The position numbers were made by a program, and so were the translations under genes. From positions 1 through 10,335 of the forward strand of contig CAZVAQ010000123.1 in the NCBI GenBank assembly GCA_964625145.1: a stretch of 10,335 bases of DNA. The letters are read 5' to 3'. Every line of letters begins with the position of its first letter. The stretch's first letter is position 1. The notes below the pieces were generated by a model. That model searched no databases. It saw only the letters and a program-made list of their open reading frames with translations, and was not told where the DNA came from. The DNA comes from CAYTRP01 sp964625145 (lineage in GTDB: Bacteria; Sumerlaeota; Sumerlaeia; SLMS01; JAHLLQ01). Shown here piece after piece: positions 1-6,142 of the stretch.

Positions 1-1046
1 TAATCGAATCTTTTCGTCCTAAAATGACAATACGGCTGCTTCCCCGTCTTGGTGTAGTAATCGTGGTGGTAATCTTCCTGCTCGCGGTAGAACACCTTGA
101 ACGCCTCGATCTCCGTCGCGACATCGAGGCCCTTCGCGCGCAGTTGCCCCACGAGGTTCTCCAGGATCGCGCGCTCCTCCTGGTCGCTGTAGAAGGCCAC
201 CGACCGGTATTGCCGGCCTACGTCCGGGCCTTGCCGGTTCACCTGCGTCGGATCATGAATCTCAAAGAACAACTTCGCCAGCGTCTCATAGTTCGTCTTC
301 GACGGGTCGTAGAAAACCTCCACCGCCTCCGCATGACCCGTTTCCGTCGTGCAGACCTGGCGATACGTGGGATTCTTCACGTGGCCTCCTGAATAACCCA
401 CCGCCGTCGCCACAACACCCGGTTCCTTCTTGAAGTAATACTCCACGCCCCAGAAACATCCCGCTGCAAACACCGCCCGCTTCGTCTTCACTTCCTTGTT
501 GGCTGACTTGTCACCTGCCGGCTTGAAGATCATCGAGATGGAATTCACGCAATGTCGCGTATCCTTTGGCGTGAAACCCTCGCCCAGGAACACATGCCCC
601 AGATGCGCATCGCAGCGCGCGCAGACGATCTCCGTGCGGCGCCCGTCCGGATCCGGCAGGCGCTTCACCGCCCCGTCGATCTCGTCGTCAAAGCTGGGCC
701 AACCGCAGCCCGAATCGAACTTCGAATCGGACTCGTACAGCGGCGCGTCGCACCGCCGGCAGTGATAGGTCCCCGCCTCGTAGAACTTGTTGTACTCTCC
801 CGTAAAGGGACGCTCGGTCCCCTTGTGCACGATGACGCGCTCTTCCTCCGGTGTCAGCTCACGGAATGTCACGGGGCCTGTCTCCTGGGTGGTCATGTTA
901 AGGACTTCCTGATCCTGCGTTGCTGCCTTGGGAGAGGCAAACGCCAGCAGCCCCACCGCGGCGATCAGGGCAACAAACGTCGCCATGGCCAGCAGGGCCG
1001 GGCGCAAGGCGTAGCCTCGATCAGATACAGGTAGCTTCAGCATCAT
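1..1046 (-). CDS. msrBA: Membrane-anchored or exported MsrB-MsrA fusion, peptide methionine sulfoxide reductase (3' end at window edge)
   Basis: Reduces both stereoisomers of methionine sulfoxide in damaged proteins. I read 348 residues; the frame is still open at base 1, where the next codon begins TA, so the stop may lie one base outside. Residues about 16-38 form a hydrophobic segment after a short basic start, a signal peptide or N-terminal anchor, so the enzyme should act outside the cytoplasm. The MsrB domain (about 58-176) has the two CxxC zinc pairs (C96/C99, C142/C145), SGCGWPSF with C114, and the catalytic cysteine C166 in RHCVNS. The MsrA domain (about 188-345) has GCFWG with catalytic C197, GYSGG, TGHAEAVEV, DPTQVNRQGPDVGRQYRS and a late C340, a likely recycling cysteine. 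The start ATG has GGAGGAGAG just upstream. The B-then-A order is the less common fusion order. The domain assignment is secure; the symbol describes the domain order. Confidence 0.96.
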   Translation of the reverse strand, partial: MMLKLPVSDRGYALRPALLAMATFVALIAAVGLLAFASPKAATQDQEVLNMTTQETGPVTFRELTPEEERVIVHKGTERPFTGEYNKFYEAGTYHCRRCDAPLYESDSKFDSGCGWPSFDDEIDGAVKRLPDPDGRRTEIVCARCDAHLGHVFLGEGFTPKDTRHCVNSISMIFKPAGDKSANKEVKTKRAVFAAGCFWGVEYYFKKEPGVVATAVGYSGGHVKNPTYRQVCTTETGHAEAVEVFYDPSKTNYETLAKLFFEIHDPTQVNRQGPDVGRQYRSVAFYSDQEERAILENLVGQLRAKGLDVATEIEAFKVFYREQEDYHHDYYTKTGKQPYCHFRTKRFD

Positions 1047-1198
1047 GGCTCTCCTCCCCCACGGGTCTGCCACGAAGGACAGCAAATTCGGCGCCCAATG
1101 GCAAGAGTAGGAAATGCAGCACCCGTTCCTTTCGATCCCTCCGTCCCCCATCATGCCCCGACCTGTGCTCTCATTCTGCCAAGGAGAGGACGCCACCC

Positions 1199-1339
1199 AT
1201 GTACGCCACGACCAGCCTCTACCACCTACCCACGGCGCGCAATCCCGTCGAAATTTCGAAACCGAAAAACAGGCGCGACTCCGGCAAAAGGACGCATAGT
1301 GCGTCCTTGCTGCAACTTGACTTATCGTACACAACCTGA
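1199..1339 (+). CDS. Possible small protein, 46 aa, unknown
   Basis: A short reading frame beginning MYATTSLYHLPTARNP and ending in TGA at 1337-1339. It is preceded by AAGGAGAGG at 1181-1189, nine bases before the ATG, which is a better ribosome-binding site than several certain genes in the window have. The product is basic in the middle (KPKNRRDSGKR) with no membrane segment and no domain I recognise. Against it: the frame runs through the hairpin at 1288-1308, codon use shows no strong bias, no promoter is visible, and it lies in a gap between two minus-strand genes. It could equally be chance. Confidence 0.2.
   Translation: MYATTSLYHLPTARNPVEISKPKNRRDSGKRTHSASLLQLDLSYTT
1284..1308 (-). 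terminator. Probable rho-independent terminator for ddl
   Basis: A perfect 9-bp inverted repeat, AAGGACGCA and TGCGTCCTT with a 3-nt loop (1288-1308). Read on the minus strand the stem is followed by two more T, giving TTTT before GCC. It lies about 140 nt past the ddl stop and before the msr gene. The T-tract is short, so efficiency is uncertain. Confidence 0.45.
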
Positions 1340-1449
1340 AGTGGGGGGGGGTCTTTTTTGCCCGCCCCAACACGCCCCGCATTCACACAGTTGAGACAGG
1401 ATACGAGATTCGGAACGGAAGGTCTCAAAGCGGTTTGGGGAGCCCGTCC

Positions 1450-2565
1450 TTACTCTCTCCGCGACCGCTGCTCCACGATCCTCTCAAATACTCCCTCGAT
1501 CAGCCCCGTCAGCAGAGCCGTCATGCTGATCCCCAGCGCCGCCGCCCCTTGCGGCAGCAACGACGTCGGCGTCATGCCGGGAATCGTGTTCGTCTCCAGG
1601 TAGATCGGCTGGTCATCCTCGCCGACAAACATGTCCGTGCGCGACATCCCCCGGCACCCCAGAAGGTCGTGCGCCTTTTCCGCCATGGCCTGGATTCGGT
1701 TGATGGTCGATTCCGGCATGTCCGGCGGCGTCACCTCCGCCGCCGCACCCGGGCGATACTTCGAGTCAAAGTCAAAGAACTGCCCCTTCAACGGCCGGAT
1801 CTCCGTCGGCGGACAAACGATGCGCCCGCCAAAGCTCTCCGCCAGATCGAGCACCGCACAGGTGACTTCGCGCCCGCGGATGTGCTGCTCGATCAATACC
1901 TCTGTATCCGCTTCCAACGCCCGCGTGACCATCTGGCGCACGTCATCGGGCGAATTCGCGATGCCAGAGAAAAGGCTGCTCCCCCCGCGGTTGGGCTTGA
2001 TGACCAGCGGCCAGCCCAACAGGTGCCCGGCCGCCGCAAACTGATCCTCCCGCTGGCTCGGCGAACCGGAACGCGTGATGACCATGTGGCGCGGAGTCTT
2101 CACGCCATGCGCCGCCAGGAAATCCTTCGTCCGCCGCTTGTCCATCGCCAACGCAGACGCCAACACACTCGATCCAATGTACGGCACACCCATGAAATCC
2201 AGCAGACCCTGTAGGCGCCCATCCTCTCCATAGGCCCCATGAATCATGGGGATGACCAAGTCCGGAGCCCACTGCTGCAAGCGGGCGAGACCCTCTGCCG
2301 GCGTCCGCCGCGTCAAATAACCCACCGGGCAAAGCTCCGGCATATCCAGCAAATCGAACAGCTTCTCCACGCGCGACGGCGGAGTCTCGCTCGTCCACAC
2401 CTCATCGGGAAAGATCCACGACCCGTCATCCTCGATGCAGGCCACGCGCAACCGGTAGCGATGGCGATCAAGATTGTGCGACACCGAACGCGCCGAAGTC
2501 AGCGAGACCACGTATTCGGCCGATGGCCCTCCGCACAGCAGCACAACCTTCCGGCTGTCATCCAT
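1450..2565 (-). CDS. ddl: D-alanine-D-alanine ligase
   Basis: ATP-grasp enzyme joining two D-alanines to make the dipeptide that ends the peptidoglycan stem peptide; cytoplasmic. It is 371 aa, near the longer DdlA size. The N-terminal domain has GGPSAEYVVSLTSA (12-25) with the conserved Glu at 17. The centre has HGAYGEDGRLQG (109-120) and GVPYIGSSVLASALAMDK (126-143). The ATP-grasp part has VIKPNRGGSS (188-197), the omega-loop segment FFDFDSKY (263-270), SRTDMF (308-313) and LETNTIPGMTPTSLLPQ (323-339). The tyrosine at 270 aligns, by my reading, with Tyr216 of E. coli DdlB. Depsipeptide (D-Ala-D-Lac) ligases of the Leuconostoc type carry Phe there, so a normal D-Ala-D-Ala product is predicted. 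The start ATG has GGAGAG about nine bases upstream. It stands alone here, without the mur/fts genes that often flank ddl. The usual EVNT is ETNT. Confidence 0.96.
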   Translation of the reverse strand: MDDSRKVVLLCGGPSAEYVVSLTSARSVSHNLDRHRYRLRVACIEDDGSWIFPDEVWTSETPPSRVEKLFDLLDMPELCPVGYLTRRTPAEGLARLQQWAPDLVIPMIHGAYGEDGRLQGLLDFMGVPYIGSSVLASALAMDKRRTKDFLAAHGVKTPRHMVITRSGSPSQREDQFAAAGHLLGWPLVIKPNRGGSSLFSGIANSPDDVRQMVTRALEADTEVLIEQHIRGREVTCAVLDLAESFGGRIVCPPTEIRPLKGQFFDFDSKYRPGAAAEVTPPDMPESTINRIQAMAEKAHDLLGCRGMSRTDMFVGEDDQPIYLETNTIPGMTPTSLLPQGAAALGISMTALLTGLIEGVFERIVEQRSRRE

Positions 2566-2717
2566 GGTCTGGCTCTCTCCATTCGAGAATACAACCGCCT
2601 TGTCTGATGACCAGTCACCAGAGCATCAAGTAGAAAAAGCACGGCCAAATTGGAGGAACGCAGAAAGTCCATCCCCAACAAAACCAACCCGCAACCCCAT
2701 CTAGCCCCTCACCAAAT

Positions 2718-2757
2718 CCCACCCACCCAATTCACCCCCTCCCCCAAGCCCACCCCC
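2718..2757 (-). promoter_or_regulatory. Putative G-quadruplex-forming tract in the hemB-ddl gap
   Basis: On the minus strand seven G-runs of three or more lie within 40 bases. Their plus-strand C-runs are at 2718-2720, 2722-2724, 2726-2728, 2735-2739, 2741-2745, 2749-2751 and 2753-2757. The four furthest upstream on the minus strand are separated by loops of 1, 3 and 1 bases, which is the classic G3+N1-7 pattern. It would appear in RNA downstream of hemB and upstream of ddl. A role in termination or in ddl expression is inference. Confidence 0.5.
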
Positions 2758-2765
2758 TTCAGGTT

Positions 2766-2797
2766 GTCCACCTCGTCCACCCGTCCACCGTGTCCAC
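2766..2797. repeat. Short tandem repeat, four GTCCAC copies
   Basis: GTCCAC occurs at 2766, 2775, 2783 and 2792, spaced 9, 8 and 9 bases. It lies 14 bases past the end of hemB in non-coding DNA. It looks like a slippage-derived microrepeat; no function is evident. Confidence 0.7.
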
Positions 2798-2810
2798 TTC
2801 CCCCACTCCC

Positions 2811-3779
2811 CTATCCCACCAACCGCGCCACATCCATCGCCGCATACGTGAAAATGAAATCCGCACCCGCCCTTCGAAACGCGATCATGCTCTCCAGCAG
2901 GCACTTCTCATAATCCACCGCCCCCGCAGCCGCCGCAAAGCGCAACATCGCATACTCGCCGCTCACATGATAGGCGCCCACCGGCAGCGCCGTCGCCGCG
3001 CGCACCGCTGCCACCACATCCAGATACGGCAGCCCCGGCTTTACCAGCAGCCAATCGGCCCCCTCCTGTTCATCGAGCTGCACCTCGCGCAGCGCTTCGC
3101 GCGAATTGGTCGGACTCATCTGGTAGGTCTTCTTGTCCCCTGAGCGCGGCGCCGAATCCAGGGCATCGCGAAACGGCCCGTAGAACGCCGACGCATACTT
3201 CACGCAGTAACTGCAAATGCCCACCTGCGTATGGCCTTCCCGGTCCAACGCATCACGAATGTACCCCACCCGACCGTCCATCATGTCGGAGGGAGCAACC
3301 ACATCCGCACCCGCGCGCGCCTGCGTCAGAGCCTGCTTGCCGAGCAGCGGCAATGTCTCGTCGTTAAGAATCTGCCCATCCCGGACCAAACCGTCATGCC
3401 CATCCGAAGAATACGGATCCAACGCGACATCCGTGATGACCAGCAAACCGGGAGCCTCGCGCTTCAGCGCGCGAATGGCCCGCGGAAGCAACCCCGCCTC
3501 GTTCCACCCCTCGGTCCCTTCGGCATCCTTGAGCTGGTCGTCTATCACGGGAAACAGGGCCAGCCCGGCAATTCCCAGGGACTGCGCCTCCCGGGCAACC
3601 TTGACCAGCTCGTCGACCGAAAGCCGGTCCACGCCGGGCATCGAGCTCACGGGCTCGCGCACCCCCTCTCCCTCCCGCACAAAGACCGGGAGGATCAGGT
3701 GTCCGGGGCTGAGGCTGGTCTCTGCAATAAGCCCACGATGGGCGGGAGAGAGCCGGTTGCGGCGGGGGCGAATTCGCAT
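2811..3779 (-). CDS. hemB: Delta-aminolevulinic acid dehydratase (porphobilinogen synthase)
   Basis: Condenses two 5-aminolevulinate molecules to porphobilinogen, the second common step of tetrapyrrole synthesis; cytoplasmic, 322 aa as usual for the family. The two active-site lysines are visible: K194 in SYCVKYASAFYGPFRDA and K247 in LLVKPGLPYLDV, the latter forming the Schiff base. Other signatures are LILPVFVREG (28-37), VVAPSDMMDGRVGYIRDALD (160-179) and VSGEYAMLRFAAAAG (272-286). At the metal site the three zinc cysteines are absent: DVALDPYSSDGHDG (117-130) has A119, D121 and D129, which marks the zinc-independent, magnesium-using class. The His normally found before GHDG or GQDG is Asp126 here, an unusual change. 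AAAGGA lies upstream of the ATG. It is transcribed away from the two tRNA genes, one of which is tRNA-Glu, the precursor for 5-aminolevulinate in the C5 pathway. Confidence 0.97.
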   Translation of the reverse strand: MRIRPRRNRLSPAHRGLIAETSLSPGHLILPVFVREGEGVREPVSSMPGVDRLSVDELVKVAREAQSLGIAGLALFPVIDDQLKDAEGTEGWNEAGLLPRAIRALKREAPGLLVITDVALDPYSSDGHDGLVRDGQILNDETLPLLGKQALTQARAGADVVAPSDMMDGRVGYIRDALDREGHTQVGICSYCVKYASAFYGPFRDALDSAPRSGDKKTYQMSPTNSREALREVQLDEQEGADWLLVKPGLPYLDVVAAVRAATALPVGAYHVSGEYAMLRFAAAAGAVDYEKCLLESMIAFRRAGADFIFTYAAMDVARLVG

Positions 3780-3915
3780 GGCGAGTCCTTTGCAGGCAGA
3801 TGCAGGTTCGGCTTGACCGACACCCGGTCATTCAACACTCTCGCGCTCCCGAGGCGAGGACGATTTCGCTTCGGCGGGAAATCCGCCAAGGCCTTGACAC
3901 CGGCGGGACCCATAC
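3780..3915. promoter_or_regulatory. Divergent intergenic region between hemB and tRNA-Gln
   Basis: This 136-bp gap must hold the promoters for hemB (leftward) and probably for the tRNA genes (rightward). It contains a perfect 6-5-6 inverted repeat, TGACCG and CGGTCA (3814-3830), a possible regulator site or stem. It also has a TTGACA at 3894-3899, but a -10 at normal spacing would fall inside the tRNA. I could not define either promoter. Confidence 0.4.
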
Positions 3916-3991
3916 TGGGGAGTGGTGCAGCTGGTAGCACGTCAGACTCTGACTCTGAATGTCGGGGGTTCGAATCCTCCCTCCCCAGCCA
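3916..3991 (+). tRNA. tRNA-Gln (anticodon CUG)
   Basis: A full cloverleaf can be drawn. The 7-bp acceptor stem is TGGGGAG with CTCCCCA and has the U1-A72 pair typical of bacterial tRNA-Gln. The D stem is GTGC/GCAC. The anticodon stem is TCAGA/TCTGA with loop CTCTGAC, anticodon CTG. The T arm is GGGGG/CCTCC around TTCGAAT. Discriminator G at 3988 is followed by a genome-encoded CCA at 3989-3991. It reads CAG codons; a UUG-anticodon Gln tRNA must lie elsewhere. It is followed 27 nt later by tRNA-Glu, probably in one transcript. Confidence 0.97.
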
Positions 3992-4018
3992 CATAGATTG
4001 CCACGGTCGAAGGCTTGC

Positions 4019-4095
4019 GGTCTCATCGTCTAGTCGGCCTAGGACGCCGCCCTCTCACGGCGGAAACAGGGGTTCGAATCCCCTTGAGACTGCCA
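4019..4095 (+). tRNA. tRNA-Glu (anticodon CUC)
   Basis: Closely matches the bacterial tRNA-Glu pattern. The acceptor stem is GGTCTCA with TGAGACT, making a G1-U72 wobble at the end. The D arm is GTCT...GGAC. The anticodon stem is CCGCC/GGCGG with loop CTCTCAC, anticodon CTC. The T arm is AGGGG/CCCCT around TTCGAAT. Discriminator G at 4092 is followed by an encoded CCA (4093-4095). It reads GAG codons. Charged Glu-tRNA also feeds 5-aminolevulinate synthesis in organisms with the C5 pathway, which would connect it to the nearby hemB, though adjacency may be chance. Confidence 0.97.
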
Positions 4096-4114
4096 AACTC
4101 TTTCGCGCCAAGCC

Positions 4115-4525
4115 ATGGACCTTCCCATCAACCTTTGGAGCGACGACGCCGACCGGGAGCTGGTCTCCCAGACGGTGGAGTTGTTTTCCGACACGCCCCT
4201 GGTCCTCACCGATCGCCTCACCAATTCAGTCTTCGTCAACGGCCCTGCAGCCGTCCTGCTGGGTGATCGCGGCGAGGCGCTGGTCAACCGCGCGGCCTAT
4301 TCGCTCCTGGGCTTTGGAGCCGCTGACAAGCTGCCCGAGCCCATCGAAAAGGCACTGCTGGGAGACGGCCCCCCTTGGCGCGGACTCGTGCGCCCGGCCG
4401 TGGAGGGCATCCCCGCGGAATCCGTGAACCCGCTTTTCTGTGAAGCCTCGGCCATCAATCGTCACGGCGTACTCGTTTGCGGCATCCTGCGGTTGACGCC
4501 CTCGGTGGGCTCGATGGCTTCCTGA
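4115..4525 (+). CDS. Small PAS-like protein, function unknown
   Basis: I do not recognise a named family. The 136-aa product resembles a single PAS-type sensor fold. Residues about 28-51 (PLVLTDRLTNSVFVNGPAAVLLG) look like the first two strands and helix of PAS domains, with the common D-x(n)-V-x-V-N-x-x-A-x-x-L-L-G spacing. The tail INRHGVLVCGILRLTP resembles the closing strands. No signal peptide, membrane segment or output domain is visible, so it would be a stand-alone cytoplasmic sensor or a degenerate relative. The ATG lies 20 nt after the tRNA-Glu CCA with no Shine-Dalgarno sequence. It is followed 37 nt later by the membrane protein gene. The start could be wrong, but no overlapping alternative gene competes here. 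The PAS call is inference from pattern only. Confidence 0.6.
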   Translation: MDLPINLWSDDADRELVSQTVELFSDTPLVLTDRLTNSVFVNGPAAVLLGDRGEALVNRAAYSLLGFGAADKLPEPIEKALLGDGPPWRGLVRPAVEGIPAESVNPLFCEASAINRHGVLVCGILRLTPSVGSMAS

Positions 4526-4562
4526 CCCATCGATCGTTACGTCATCCCGCGCAGGCACTGCC

Positions 4563-5507
4563 ATGACCCAGCCTCGCCCCTCGGGGCCTGACAACCGACA
4601 ATGGAATTTGGGCAAAGGGCGCACCACTTCTGGTCAAAGCGCGTCTGCACCAGTAGAGCCCAAGCCCGAGCCTCCCAAGCCAGCACCGGCTACCGAGAAG
4701 GTGCTCGATGCAATCCTGGGCGAACAGGACTCCCGCCCCCCGATCGGCCGCGCGGTGCCCGAATCCAAGGGCATTCACGGGATCCTGAACCATCCCCTGA
4801 CACTCGCAGGGACTGGATTGGCGCTGGTGATCGCCTTGATCTACCTGGTCATGGGGGGATCGCTGGCGGGACTCTTCGGAGGAAGCTCGGGGAAATATGT
4901 CCCCGCACCGACTGCAGAAGAACGTGCAGAGTCACTGCGCGAAAGCCTGCAGTCGCAAGAGACGGCGCTGGTGGCAAATGGGCGGCTTCTGGTGATGGGT
5001 GGGCAGATTCTGGAGGCAGCGGGTACATTCATGAGCACGCCGATGGGAAGCCAGACAGGCGCGGAGGAACGCTACGAGTTCATTCCCGACCACCTGAAGC
5101 GCCTCCAAGCACAAGCTCCCCCGCCAACATCGCCTGACTTCGTGAAGTTTCGCTTGGAGTGGGACAATCAGGCCACCGCCAGCATCGAGATGGGGCAGCA
5201 GGTGATCCGGTTGGCGCGCGAGAACAACATCTCCGCGGCAACATTGCGCGATTTGGGCGCACGACTTCGGTCGGAAGGAATGGCAATTCTGGACGTCAAC
5301 CTTGAGGGCGACGCCCGCCGCGGGGTATCGGGAATTGAAGGAGCCCGCGCGCGCCTGGCAGCAGGGACGAACCTGATCGATCGGGATGAGGCTGATCCAC
5401 TTCTCGCCCGCCTGCTGGCCAATCCGCTCGGTTTGATGATTCTGGCGGCAAGGCCACCGGATGACTACACACCGGTTCGGCCGAGTGAGGAGACCCCACA
5501 GCCTTGA
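4563..5507 (+). CDS. Single-pass membrane protein of unknown function
   Basis: Not recognised. The 314-aa product begins with a hydrophilic tail rich in proline, lysine and glutamate (residues 27-46, alternating Pro with Lys/Glu). It has one clear transmembrane helix at about 78-98 (HPLTLAGTGLALVIALIYLV) and a glycine-rich linker (GGSLAGLFGGSSG). The rest, 115-295, is mostly helix-forming, with long runs of Glu, Arg, Gln and Leu and no cysteine. With no cleavable signal the likely topology is N-terminus inside and C-terminal domain outside, the layout of many envelope accessory proteins. The ribosome-binding site is weak. Its TGA overlaps the TTG start of purN, so the two are probably translationally coupled. 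A link to purine metabolism is not suggested by the protein itself. Confidence 0.8.
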   Translation: MTQPRPSGPDNRQWNLGKGRTTSGQSASAPVEPKPEPPKPAPATEKVLDAILGEQDSRPPIGRAVPESKGIHGILNHPLTLAGTGLALVIALIYLVMGGSLAGLFGGSSGKYVPAPTAEERAESLRESLQSQETALVANGRLLVMGGQILEAAGTFMSTPMGSQTGAEERYEFIPDHLKRLQAQAPPPTSPDFVKFRLEWDNQATASIEMGQQVIRLARENNISAATLRDLGARLRSEGMAILDVNLEGDARRGVSGIEGARARLAAGTNLIDRDEADPLLARLLANPLGLMILAARPPDDYTPVRPSEETPQP

Positions 5508-6142
5508 AGATTGGTGTCCTGATATCCGGCCGAGGATCGAATCTCGGCGCGTTGCTGGTGGCAAGCGCGCGCGGTGAATTGCCCAAGGCGGATTTCGCAC
5601 TGGTGGTTTCCAACCGCGCGGACGCGCCCGGGTTGGAGATCGCGCAGCGCGCGGGTGTGCCAACGCAGGTGTTGACGCTGCGCGAATTCGGCAAGGATCG
5701 CGCCGCCCATGAACGGGCTATTCGCGATTCGTTGCTGGAAGCCGGTTGCGAGGGCGTCGTGTTGGCTGGCTACTTGCTCTTGCTCAGCGGGGACTTTCTG
5801 TCCGCCTTCCCCAAGGGCGTCATTAATGTGCACCCCGCCCTCCTCCCGTCCTTCCCGGGATTGCACGCCCAGAAGCAAGCTTTGGAATATGGTGTGATGA
5901 TCAGTGGATGCACGGTGCATTTTGTCGACACGGGGATGGATACTGGCCCGATCATTTGCCAGCGGTCTGTTCCGGTGTTGGACACGGACACGGAAGAATC
6001 GCTCTCCGCGAGGATTTTGGTGGAGGAACACCGGGCGCTGGTCGACTCTGTCTCTTGGTGGACGGAGGGATTACTGCAGCTTGATGGCCGCCGGGTCCTG
6101 CGCAAGCACCCACAGCCGTCCCAACTGACTGGAACAAGATGA
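5504..6142 (+). CDS. purN: Phosphoribosylglycinamide formyltransferase (GAR transformylase)
   Basis: Transfers the formyl group of 10-formyl-tetrahydrofolate to glycinamide ribonucleotide in de novo purine synthesis; cytoplasmic, 212 aa, the normal size. The phosphate-binding loop is GRGSNL (9-14). The catalytic triad is N108 and H110 in VINVHPALLPSFPG, and D146 in VDTGMDTGPII, matching E. coli N106, H108 and D144. The folate-side segment SGCTVHFVD is present. The start is TTG at 5504-5506 inside the overlap TTGA with the preceding gene. GAGGAGA at 5487-5493 supplies a ribosome-binding site ten bases upstream, and no ATG fits the conserved KIGVLISGRGSN beginning. Its stop overlaps the rdgB start as ATGA. 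No other pur genes are in the window. Confidence 0.96.
   Translation: MKIGVLISGRGSNLGALLVASARGELPKADFALVVSNRADAPGLEIAQRAGVPTQVLTLREFGKDRAAHERAIRDSLLEAGCEGVVLAGYLLLLSGDFLSAFPKGVINVHPALLPSFPGLHAQKQALEYGVMISGCTVHFVDTGMDTGPIICQRSVPVLDTDTEESLSARILVEEHRALVDSVSWWTEGLLQLDGRRVLRKHPQPSQLTGTR

Larger units (their letters stand above)
1047..1449. other. 403-bp intergenic region between the msr fusion gene and ddl
   Basis: No gene here is convincing. It holds the upstream region of the msr fusion gene, in which I could not find a good -35/-10 pair. It also holds a perfect 12-bp palindrome (TCGAAATTTCGA, 1248-1259), a terminator-like hairpin (1288-1308), a run of nine G (1343-1351), and a 46-codon plus-strand reading frame with a good ribosome-binding site, listed separately at low confidence. 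Confidence 0.7.
2566..2810. other. Intergenic region between hemB and ddl with G-rich minus strand
   Basis: No gene seen. The stretch is strongly strand-asymmetric, with C and A on the plus strand and G and T on the minus strand, the strand matching the mRNA of both flanking genes. It contains a G-quadruplex-type motif and four copies of GTCCAC, both listed separately. The part nearest ddl presumably holds its promoter, but I see no convincing -35/-10 pair. Confidence 0.7.

Noticed and set aside
24..1034. Long plus-strand reading frames at the left end (24-392, 552-1034)
   Set aside because: They are antisense to the certain MsrB-MsrA reading frame and have arginine-rich, domain-free translations.
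1343..1376. G-run, T-run and CCCGCCCC as a plus-strand terminator
   Set aside because: The T-tract lies in the loop, not after the stem, so it does not fit the rho-independent layout.
1435..2214. 259-codon plus-strand frame over ddl
   Set aside because: Antisense shadow of ddl, dominated by Arg and His from reversed GC-rich codons.
3894..3916. TTGACA followed by CATACT ahead of tRNA-Gln as a promoter
   Set aside because: The spacing is 11 bases instead of about 17, and the would-be -10 touches the first base of the mature tRNA.
3231..4427. 398-codon plus-strand frame running from inside hemB across both tRNA genes
   Set aside because: It passes through two structured tRNA genes and is antisense to hemB; no recognisable domain.
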